Positions 47,801 through 59,800 of a stretch of DNA of 64,000 nucleotides are shown piece by piece (within the stretch, counting starts at the first letter, position 1; the number at the start of each line of letters is the position of its first letter). The DNA is from Rhyacichthys aspro. Lineage: Eukaryota > Chordata > Actinopteri > Gobiiformes > Rhyacichthyidae. The position numbers were made by a program, and so were the translations under genes. The notes beneath the pieces are model-generated. The model was given only the letters and a program-made list of their open reading frames with translations, made no database searches and was not told the origin of the DNA. The stretch is taken from the NCBI GenBank assembly GCA_036850595.1, contig CM072158.1:21696578-21760577 (forward strand), given 5' to 3'.

Positions 47801-50800
47801 TACGGCAGAGTGCGCGTGGGATTTATGAAAGTGTGCGTACCATGCTAATCTTGGTGTACGCACAACCGGCTGTTGATAAATACAGCAAACTGAAACAGGC
47901 TTGATTTGAATGAATGGGCTTGCCCATGGAGTTTATGCCATAGAGACACGAAATACAGCAAAAAGAGTCCATTCCACGAAATGACAAATAAATACGCCAA
48001 GAAGAAAGATTATGATGTTTTTAGTATGAAATATGACAAACATTTTTAGTTGACAACCGAACCACATCTGAGGCTTAAAAAGTTAAAGAAAGTACATATT
48101 TAATGTTCAGCTTAAAAGCAAAAATGTTTTGATATAACGACTATTATTCTAAAGCAAAAAGGTCAGACATAGTGATAACACCTTAAAGATGTTAACAAGA
48201 CCGAGCCCCATCCAGACTGAGCCCCAGATCAGCCTCAGTGGAGGAGGTGGAGGGGCACTTATTATAATAATATTATTATTGCAGAGCGGTTTTGTGTTTT
48301 GTTGCCCTGTTGCAATATACATTTTTCATTAAAAAAAAAAGTGAAAATATAAACCACTCCTTTCCAGAGTATAACTCTAGCTTACATGCAGTTGCACTGT
48401 GACCACAGTGGGCTCAGTCTTAAGCCACACTATCCCCAGCACCAGCTCCAAACCAAGCCAAGGGCGCACCTGTGAGCTCCCAAGGCAGCCATGGTAAGAC
48501 TCGGATATGTTATCGGATAGGGAATTAGTGACACATTGAGATTTCCCGGATATGGACCGCTGTCTACTTTTATGGTTGTGTTTGAGCAAACGATGGATCA
48601 GGACAGTTTTCACAGCGGTCTGACAGCCACACCTGTAACACTAAGGCTGAACAAGCTCCTCAACTTCTGGCACTAACATGAGGGGGTGTGGGCCACAGCT
48701 CTCAGTAAGTGGCCGCTGCACGTCAAATTAAAAGATAAATATCTTTCTGAGTGTAATAAAAAACACACAACGTGTATTGCTTAAACAAACTACAACTTAC
48801 AGTTTACTTCAGTGATTTTACTTTGACACTGAGCTGAGTATCGTATCTAGAGTAAAAGTATATCAAATACAGCTATTGTTACAGAGGACTGTAATATGCA
48901 GTATTAAAGTGCCAATGCGCTGTCTGTTCTAAATAATGGTTTTGGTGATCAGCTATGTGCTGGCTTCCAATTTGCGTAAATGTTCACCAGTCCTGGGATT
49001 TTAACATACCGTAAGCCCACGTTCAGATTGATTAATGCCAAAGATTAAATTAGTTGTACACCCATTGTTCTGTCATATACACTTTGATAAATTGGGGCCC
49101 ATGAAACTTTGGTGATAAGACTTATTTACAGTTACCTGATAACATAACGATGCACATTTAGCTATGTTTTCAAAGCATTTCATATCACAGGAAAACATGC
49201 ATATGATGGACTCTCTGTGTGTCAGAGTGATGTTGGAGGCCAGAGGACTCTGCAACGCCGCTGGACCACATTTGCCAAAGCCCAGCTGCTGTGTCAGGCT
49301 GACAGCGAACTGCCTTACAACGTCATCCAGGACATAACTATCCTTCCACCAACAGAGGGAGCACCTTCAGACAACATGCTGTTCTTTGGCATCTTCACTT
49401 CTCAGTGGTAAGTCAACAAATACCTGATTTAACTCTGACAAATAGAAAACCTGAGACAGACCTCTCCCAGGAGACAACGATGGGTTTCTTGGCACTAGTG
49501 GTCAAATTATGTATATGATAATGAGAGCATGACACAGAGTAGACGCAGAAGTTAAGTCAAAACAAACTTTACACAAGTTTTTTCAAAGCTGCTTTATAAG
49601 ATATTTAGCCAAGAGTTGTTGCCATCTCTGCTAGAGGTTAAATGGTAAATGGCATGCATTTATATAGCGCTTTTCATACCCTTGTCAGGCACCCAAAGCA
49701 CTTTACATCATGCTTTCATTCACCCCATTCACACACATTCACACCTGGGGCAGACAGCGGCCTTCTCCAATCACCACCAAACTCACCTCTACAATCATAC
49801 ACATTTAAACACCATTCACACACATTCATACACCATTCAAACACCAGTGTATGGCACTGGAGGCAAGGCAGGTGAAGTGTCTTGCCCAAGGACACAACAA
49901 CAGTATGAAGGGAGGAGCGGTAATTAAACCATCAATCTTTCGGTAAATGGACGCCCTGCTCTACCACGTGAGGTGCCCACAACCTCTGAAGAAAAGTGGA
50001 CAGAAGAACATGTTTGCAAAGCCCTGAGAGCCTGTGGATACCCTAGATTAGGAATGTTCCGATTGCGATACTAGTATCAGAAAATCTGCCGATACCTGAT
50101 ATTAAAAAAAAATCTGATATCGGTATCAACAAGTACTTGAACCCATGCATATAAGGAGGCTGCGTCCTCCGTTTGGCATATCTGAAGATTGTATATGTCA
50201 TCAAAGCATCATAAGCAAATATGCTTCAAAATAGTATATGCCCGCTAGCTTTACTAAACACTGTAACTGTAAACCAGAACTCAATTCTTCTTTGCTGCTC
50301 AGAATGCAAACACAGGAAATGCTGTGCTGAAGAAGAAATAACCCTCAGTAAGTCTATTGGCAGTTTTTCAGACTGGACCAACCATCCAGTAAAATGGCGA
50401 CATGTCTCATGTGCCATGCTGCAGTTTCGAGGGGTGGCGCAAGTATTAGAAACTTTAACACAAGTAACCTAATAAAGCATTTGAAGACGCGTCACCCCAA
50501 AGAACACAATGGCCACACAAAAGCCAAGGAAGGGAAGGATGAGCCGTTCCAGACTCAACAAAGTTTAGAAACTTAATTCAAACTAAGACAAACATTTCCA
50601 AAAGACAGCCAGCAAGCGCTAAAGATAACCAACAAATTTATTGAGTTTATTGTTCTGGATGAGCAGCCACTGTCATTGATTGAAGACGTAGGATTTCGTT
50701 GCTTAATTGAACATTTGGAGCCCACAACAGTATTCCTGGTAGCAAATACGTCTCTGAAACAGTGCTCCTTAATCTGTATGAGACAGTGTGTGAACATATT

Positions 50801-53800
50801 TTATGTAAACTAAAAGATGTGCAATCAGTGAGCTTTACACAATATCACAATATCCGGAGCTTCTACGCGACCCTGCTGTCTTTACTAAGTTTGACAGCAC
50901 ATTGGGTGGACACAGTAACGCTGTCATCTTTAACTCTTCAAAGTGCAGTGCTGCAAGCTAACAAGTTTCGTGGGTCACACACAAGCAAGTCCAACGCGGA
51001 ATCAATTGAGGGTATGCTTGTGAAATGGAATATATTTTAGAGCCATGTTCATTTATTTTGGACGATAACGCAGACATGAAAAAAGCCATGGACGAGATGG
51101 GTATGCCAAGTTTGGGGTGCTTCGCACACTCTCTGCAACTGGTGGTACACGAGGGCCTGTTATCACAGAGAAGTGTGAGTGATGCACTGGCGAGTTGTAG
51201 GAAGATAATTGGCCATTTCAAACTCTTGAGCCTGGAGGATATTCAAAAGCATTTTTAAATGGTCATCTGTAGCGGAAGTCATCCCTTCAGTTACTGCTCT
51301 AAAACGGCTGCTTTCTCGGGAGTTCCAGGAGGACACCGAAAAAACCCCAATGAAAACTACCCTTCTTGAGACCGTTAAGAAATGTTTGCAACTGTCTTGA
51401 ATACACGTTTCAAAGACAGGTTTGTCTATTACAGTTTTGTTTTTTTTCAAGTCCATATTAATTATTGTCATTGCCATGTAGAGTATTTTAATTCACTTGT
51501 TATGTATTATTTAAAGTGGTACTATACTATAAACGCTATTTAAAAAAAACTTTTTGCCCCGCTAAAAATAGCTCATCACAACATTTTCGATTATAAATAT
51601 CAAAGTGATACTTATTTCTAAACTGAAAATCTGTTAGAAAGTGCTGCTTCTTCCAGTCTGGGATGCAAGCTGATGACGTGACGTCGGTAAAGATGTTTTT
51701 TTTTTCCTCAATGCGTTATTTTACTTTTGCAATACAGTTATTATAACTTATTTAGTTTTGCAAATATATGTGACATTGAATTGACTCCATAGCACAGCAT
51801 CTAACATTTTGGTTGTAAAGAGAAACAGGGTAGGAGGAGAGAGAGCAAAAATGCTGATTTTCCTGAAGAAGAACTTGCCATTGTTATTGAAACTGTGGGC
51901 ACAGTCGAAGGGCACAGTTATTCCTTATGTACGTAGCTGGTTTATTTGATAAACTCAAAAGATTTTTTTTACAAACACATCACTCCTTTACATTTTTAAC
52001 TTGGCAGAAACTAGTCAACCCTAAAGACAAGATCCCAATGGGGTCTATGCTGTCCAGTGTAGTGAAAAATGCAGTATATAAAGTGACACATAAAAAAGTG
52101 TTTGCCTCCTTCCTGATTTATTTTTCTGTGACACTTAAAAGTTTCAGATCATCAAGCAAATTTAAGTATTAGACAAAGATAACTCAAGATAACCTAAACA
52201 CAAAATGCAATTTTGAAAGAAGTCATCTTCATCTTCTTCATCTTCTACCGCTTATCCCACTTTGTGGGGTCGCGGGTGGCTGGAGCCTATCCCAGCAGCT
52301 TTGGGCCTTAGGCGGGGTACACCCTGGACAGTGGCCAGTTCGTCGCAGGGCTGACACTTAGACGTACATTGACAGACAACCATTCACTCTCACATTCATC
52401 CACTAGGGGCACTTTAGAGTCACCAATTCACCTATACATGCATGTCTTTGGACGGTGGGAGGAAGCCGGAGATCCCGGGGAGAACCCACAGTGACACGGG
52501 GAGGACATGCAGACTCCTCACAGAAAGACCAGAGTTAGCCAATGATGTTTTGAGTTGGCTACAATCGGCCAACGATGTTTTTTGGGTTAACCACTCCGCT
52601 ACCGTGCACCCCGAAAGAAGTCATGATTATATTTATTAAGGGAAAAAGGCTATACAAACCCACCTAGCCCAATGCGACAAGGTAAATGCCCCCCTTGTTA
52701 AATCATGAATTAACAATTGAGAAACAAAGTCATTGACATGTATCAGTCTGGAAAGGGTTACAGAGCCATTACTAAAGCTTTTGGACTCCATCCAACCAAA
52801 TCCATGTTGAGAGCCATTTTCCACAAATGGAGAAAATGGTGAACCTTCCCAGGGGTGGCTGGTCTACCAAAATGATCCCATGAGTGCAGTGACAACTAAT
52901 CCAAGAGGTCACAAAGAACCTACAACAACATCTAAAGAACTGCAGGTCTCATTTGTCTCAGTTAAGGTCAGAGTTCATGACTGAACCATGAGAAAGAGAC
53001 AGGGAAAATGGCATCCATTGCAGAGTTCCAAGGCAAAAACCACTACTGACCAAAAAGGACATGAAGGCTCTTCCCAAATTCCCAAAAAACATCTTGATGA
53101 TTCCCAAGATCCAAGGACAAACATTTAAAGGGGACATATTATGCCTTTTTAACTACATGTAATACACTTTGTGGTCTAAATGAAATGTATGTGACATACT
53201 TGAGTCTGAAAACCTAATGGATTTAGCCCCACAGGCCTCTCTTCTACCCTGCTTTCTGAGTACCCTGTGTTTTGGCTGCCTGGCCCTATCAATTCTCAAA
53301 GCCCCGCCCCCGTCACGATATTAGTTCCCGATTACTGACACATTTACTTGGTTATCTAAGTTATTTAGTGTGGTGAAATAACTTTTAGTGCAAATTAAAT
53401 TGTTTCTGATAAGTTTTTGATGTCAACTGTATGTTCGAACCAGAGTGTGACACTGAGCAGAAAGTTGCTCTGAAGAAGAAGCAAAGACGCAACTTTTCAC
53501 AAAGGTTTGTTTATTTCAAGTTGAATTTTCAACTTTGGCAATAAAGTCTGATAAGATCAAACAGTCAGAGCACAGCAAGCGACTTAAGAGAATTTATACC
53601 GTTTAAGTAAAGTATATACTACTGCTATAGTCTCCTGGACTATTACATTGTAAAGACATCCAAACAGACACTCAAGAGTGCACTCAAGAGTGGTCACAGG
53701 TAAGGCAAGTTTTCCGGTGTGTTGCAGGTAAACTCGTAGACAACTAGACACTGTTTGGCTGCTTATATATAACAGCATGTGTTCTCTGGACATTAGATAA

Positions 53801-56800
53801 AGTAAATCAGGCTTTGCCATAGTTTGGTATGTAACCATGCATGGACACTGATAACCTTTTGTTAACTTTTACTCAGAAAGCTAAATAATGAGTCAGCTGA
53901 TAAGAGACAGCACTAACTGTAGTGTCTAACCAAAAAGGCAACATCCAAAATATGTTTGTTTATACTACAAAAAAAATGCTAAAGAGATTAGCCTTTGCTA
54001 ACATTTAACAGTCTGAAACGCAGCCTGTTAAAATAGAGGCTAAAATAGAATATTAAAAATCTTACAATACAGCTGGTTTGATGCCTCATTAGCATTTCAA
54101 AGTACCTTAAAGGTCCCACATTATGCTAAATCGACTTTTCTGAGCTTTTAACCATGTTCTAACGTTGTTTCTACCTCAAACACATACCCAAAGTTGTGTT
54201 TTGTTTCATTCGCGCATGTTTAAGTAATTTATTTAGTTTGAGCTACAGTCCTTTCAACGAGCTGTTTCACGCAATGACGTTAATATGTGAAGTTAACCAC
54301 TCCTCTCCAGGAAGTGCTCCTCCACACTCCTCCAGCCCCTCTCTCCTGAACTGTCAACAAGTGCCGTGCTCTGCAGCTCAGACGCACAGAGAAGCATTGC
54401 TGCTACTGTGTTAGCTTACTGACCGTCAATACTTTTACTTTACTTTCAATACACTGCACAACAGCTACCTTAGGAGTCTCCGGGCAGCATACATTCTCAA
54501 CTTCAGTAGGCATTGTAAGGCAATTTCCACATATGCACCTATAAACAGAAGCAGTTAACATGCGCTATGCTACAGGCGACACCATAGAAACATACACAAT
54601 AAATAGTTTCTCATTTAACTGCAGCTTGGGTAATGTTAGTTAATCCCTCTGTTCAAAATTGAAGCGGACCTAATGTGAACATTTCTCAAAATCTCATAAA
54701 TAAACAAGCCCATGCCTACTACATCAAACCTACTCCATAAAGTAAATCTTTCCTCTGAGGTTGGAGGCTGTTATAGACATTTCTGTTGCTCTGTGCTGCA
54801 GACAACAGTGTATTTGACACAACAGCAGTAGTATTCCGACTGCTGTTGCAGACGGACAGCCAGAGGTTGTCCACTGTGTCTCGCCCGCTCCGCTCCTTTG
54901 ATTGGTTGGCGGCATGTCTTTATGAACTGTTACGTAACAGATTTGCGGAAGTAGAAAACGGAGCACTTGGATAGTATTGATACTTGCTGCACACAAACTG
55001 AAAGATTTCTCAGCAGTCCCTGAATGGATCAATCTCAAATTTTGGGAGGCAGTAGACACCCGAAAAAAACAAATACATGTACCAAAATACAATAAAATTA
55101 GCTTTTGCATAATATGTCCCCTTTAACTTTTTGGAAGGTTTGTGTCCCATTACATCTGGCATAAAAGTAACACAGCATTTCAGAAAAACATCATATCAAC
55201 AGTCAAATAGGATGGTGGTAGTGTGATGGTTTAGGGCTTTGATGCTTCAGGACATGGACAACTTACTGTGATTGATGAAACCACGAGTTCTGCACTCTGA
55301 CAAAAAATCCTGAAGTAGAATGTCTGTCCATCAGTTCGTGACCTCAAGCTGAAGCACACTTGGGTTCTGCAGCAGGACAATAATCAAACACTCACCAGCA
55401 AGTCCAACTCTGACTGGCTTAAAAAAACAGAATGAAGTTTTTGGAGTGGCCTAGCCAAAGTCTGGGCTTGATTCAGCATCTAAATCAGATAAAAGGGCAA
55501 TTCATGCTCAAAAACCCTCCAATGTGGTTAAATTAAAACTTTTCTGCAAAGAAGAGTGGGCCCAAATTCCTCCACAATGATGTGAATGATTCATTGCCTG
55601 TTATCTCAAACGTTTGATTGCAGTTATTGCTACAGATCTTTCACATAGGGCTAGGTAGGTTTGGATTGCTTTTTTCCCCTTAATAAATCAAATCCTAATT
55701 TAAAACCTGAATTTTGTGTTTACTTAAAACTCCAGTACCTAATATATTTTTTATCTAATTGAAAAAAATGGTTTAGACCCCATATGGTATATTGCAAAAG
55801 CAATCGTTTTTGAAAAAATCATGCGTCTATGATGCTATCTGCTGCTTATTATAAGCAATTTTAAGAAATGAACTCTCAATAGAGACAGGAGCAAGTCCAA
55901 CGCAGGGACGGGGAGTTCTTGGCTAATCACAAGACTACTGACGCCCAGGGACTTAACAGAGAACCCCATTGGCTGTTGCTGTACAATGTCTTTGCCATGG
56001 TCTGCGCGTGCACAACTGGTAAACAGAGACAGCATGGCGGCCGAAGTCTCAGAGGGCAAGGTAGCTATTCCTGCATTAGCTGTTACTGCATACACTGCTA
56101 AACATCATAAACAAAGGAAAACAGAAGGAGTAAAGAGACCAGAAAAGCGCAAATGGGACCATAAAAATAAATAAAAATATAAATAAAATAAAAGAAATAA
56201 AATGTTTCACTTGCAGCTTCCGTCTTGAGTTGTGCACGTGTATAAGATGCGCACAGGAATTCATGCACGAGACGAGAGAAAAGCCTGGGAGAGGTTGGTG
56301 AGAGTGAGTAAGGAGCTAAGGACGGGGCTTCCGTTTGAAACTCAGCTGTCTCTCTCTCTCTCTCTCTCTTGGTTCTGAAAAAGACAATCAGGTACTGGAG
56401 CTTTAAGTTATCTTTGTCTAATAATAAAATTTGTTTGGTGATCTGTAACATTTAAGACAAATATAGAAAAAACTAAATCGGGAAGGGGGCAAACTGCTCT
56501 GTACAGAAACACGCCAGCTTCTTCACAGAAGGATGCATCAACACAGAAGGGCCAGTCCTGGTGGACCTGAGTCTGTAGTACACCTCTAAAAGGCAGTCCT
56601 TTGGGGGGCAGCAATGTCTGAATCTTGACCAGATGGTTTGAAGAGGATTAAAGGAAGCCATCTTTGTTTAAATGGAAAAGCCCTCTCTGAACAGAGGAGG
56701 TCCTCTGAGGCATGACCTTTCTTTCTCTTATAAAAGTTTATTACAATAGAATCAAAACAGTCTCTCTATTAGGACATTAACACCTGGAGGGAGCAGTTAT

Positions 56801-59800
56801 GCTAATGGTCCACAGGAGCATAATGACTCCCCCACCAGCACTCACACTGCCCATTCAACTTTTAAGACAATGAAATCAGATTTTAACTTTCATCTTTATA
56901 TGTAGTGGGGGCTTCCTTACTTACGAAACGTAAAGGGTCATCTTCCGATAGGAAGATGTTATCAGAATTTTTGAGCAAGTCTTAATAATGGTTTCCTTAT
57001 GAAATGGCCCTCCAGCGCCCCCTACAAATTTTGAATGGGACTTTGAAACTTAGTGTGTCATAGGCGAATGAAATTTGGTACAAACATCCCTCATGCCTCC
57101 CTGAACATAAAAGCCTATGATGACCAACCCCTACCTTCAACCGTGTTGCCATGGGAGCGCTCAAAACCATAAATTAATGGGAGGTGAGAATTGTACGCTA
57201 ATTTGACCTTAATGTAACTGAAACTGCCCCAAACTTCACCCAATATTCAAGACCGTGGAAAAATATATATTTTTGGCAGTTCCAATCAAACCCATGAAAA
57301 GGGGTCTCAATAGTGCTCCCTGGACAACTGAAAATACTACGCCAATGGGAAATGAAAGTAAGCCTACACTGTTAGACCTTTTTTTGTATTTTTACAGTAC
57401 ACATTGCCAGTAAGATTACAGTAGGTTTACTGTAAGTGTAAGTTACAGTAACTAAGCTTTACTGTAAATTCATGTTACAGTAATTAAGCTTTATTGGAAA
57501 TTAAAATTACAGTAACTAAGCTTTACTGTAAATTTGGATTACAGTAATAGTACTGTTAGTGCTTTCTACAGTTACACGTGCCCTACCCTAACGTATTATT
57601 GTGTGAGTGTGCTTTACAGGGTTACACCTCTACTCTAAATGAAATTGATACTTCAATTTAGTTATGGAATATAGTATGGCATTTTACTATGAACAAATTA
57701 TTAGTCTGACAACAGTGATTAAAATTGATATATATGTATTAAAGTAGAAAAAAGGTGGTTTAACATGAAATTTCATTTTAAATCAAAAATTAAAAACAAT
57801 TGTTTTCAAATTGGTCCAAAACCAGGACTAAACCAGGACTTCATACAGGACTATACCTGGACTTCATACAGGACTAAACCAGGACTTCATACAGGACTAA
57901 ACCAGCACTAAACCAGGACTTCATACAGGACTAAACCAGCACTAAACCAGGACTTCATACAGGACTAAACCGGGATTATATCAGTAATAATGGTAAACAA
58001 TGGCAAGTATTCCATTTTACAAATATGTAATATACAGTGCACAATATGTGTGTATTTTAGAACACTTTAAGAACACATGTTGAACTGTTATGTGTCAGGA
58101 TCTGTCCCAGCAGAGCTGCAAATAAAAATAAGGGGCAAAAGTGAGAGGTCAGAAAGCTCTACAGCACAAGCACCAGTAAATATGATTTAAGCAGTAACAT
58201 GATTACACTCCACAGTATTGGAGGAAAAAATAAAAAATGCGTTGCTTGATAACGTCAGCACACCTACTGGTTTGACAGACAGAACTAAACACCTAAAATC
58301 ACATTTTTAACCGCAATGAGAATAAAACAAAAATACTTGCCCTCTTCATTCCTTCAGAATTAACCCTAGCAAGTTAAAGTGTGCTAAGAAGTGGACATTG
58401 CGGGAAATTCAAATATATAATCATATAATGTTAAAATTAAATAATTGAAGCGATATTTAATTTTATAACGCAGCCAGTGCAAACAATAGCTGCTTGTTTA
58501 AATTATTAATATATAAATTAATAAGTTATTAAGTTTTGTAATTATAAACATTTTTAGCAGAGTATTTAGTATTTACTACTCTACTAGGGTAGACCTTCAA
58601 ACAACAAATTGTGATATTTTTAAAAGGACAATAATTAAAATATACAATATTGTATATTTTAGTCTTTTTGCCTAATGAGACAAGCAAACCTAGTGCTGTA
58701 CACAATTGAAAATATGTCAAAAGGTGCAACTAATGAAGTTTAATCACACAAAGGGCTGTGGATTTACGCATTTCAAACACTTCCCAATACTCAAGTGGTT
58801 GAGGCGCTGGATCCAGGTGAAACACAATGCTCTTCAGTGAGTTGTGAGCAGAAGCCAATATCCATATCCATATTGTAGGAGCGTTGTGGTGTAAAATGCA
58901 AGTCTAGACTTTGTAGTCTGCAAACTCTATATTTTTCATGACTATAATTATTTTAGTAACAGCTTGCACTAAAAGTCTATTATCACACACAATACTAGGC
59001 TATGGCTCAATTACAGTAACATGAGGATTACCGCGAAAACAATTTGCGATAAATTACCGCAATTCAAAAAATACAGTAAGTTACTGTAAACAAATGTACA
59101 ATACCCACAATGTATTGCAAATTACAGTATCTTACCACAAAGATAGATTACGGTAGGTTTCTTGGGTATTTTGTGGTAAATTACTGTAAAAATTGTATAA
59201 CGTGTGTATGTATAATAAATAATAATATATGACAATAAAACAATTATCTTGGAAAACACAGCTGCAGTGCTCCCCCTACAAATTTTGAATGGAAGCCAAG
59301 AAATTTTAAAGTTAGTTCTAAAATTTGGTATACAAATCCCACTTGGCGCCCTAAACATAAAAGCCTATGACAACCTTCCTGCCACTGTGTTGGCAACACC
59401 TGAAATCTGTGACATAGGTGAATGGGAGAAGTTAGTTCTATCTCGAAAATTAGCACAGACATCCAGCCTGGGACGCTAAGCAAAAAGGCTGATAAGTGTT
59501 TGACTTGTTACGTTGCTTTTTGTGCTAAGGCCCTATTAAATATAACTCTGATAAGGGCCCTTCCCTTGCGAACGCGAGGGGCACATGTTCTCGGGAGGAC
59601 TGCGTCTCGTGCTTTAAAGTGTAAATTGCTATGTGAAATGTGTCTCTAAAGCAAGTGTCTATCACAAAGGGGTGGTCCTGATTGCCTTTTTTGTTTTGTC
59701 ATTCCAAAGAAGAGGTGTATATCAAATTTCATGTCTCTACGACAAACAAAATTTTTGGTTCCCATTATAAATTTGTAGATGGGGTTCGGAGGCCTGTTTT

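Larger units (their letters stand above)
52080..56495 (+). mobile_element. Tc1-like transposon broken by three later insertions
   Basis: Tc1 segments at 52080-52214, 52625-53124, 55127-55723 and 56407-56495 read in order. They include YQSGKGYRAITKAFGLHPTK (near 52740), then after the 2-kb insertion VCPITSGIKVTQHF, GLD/ASGHGQLTVI and LKLKHTWVLQQDNNQTLTSK, ending with a worn right terminal repeat. This is the 8906-10224 family, with the helix-turn-helix half kept. Inserted units are the SINE at 52227, the TTAA element at 53129 and the TTAA element at 55728. Confidence 0.85.

Noticed and set aside
54730..55110. A 126-residue frame on the - strand
   Set aside because: It lies wholly inside a TTAA element and has no recognisable domain or splice support.
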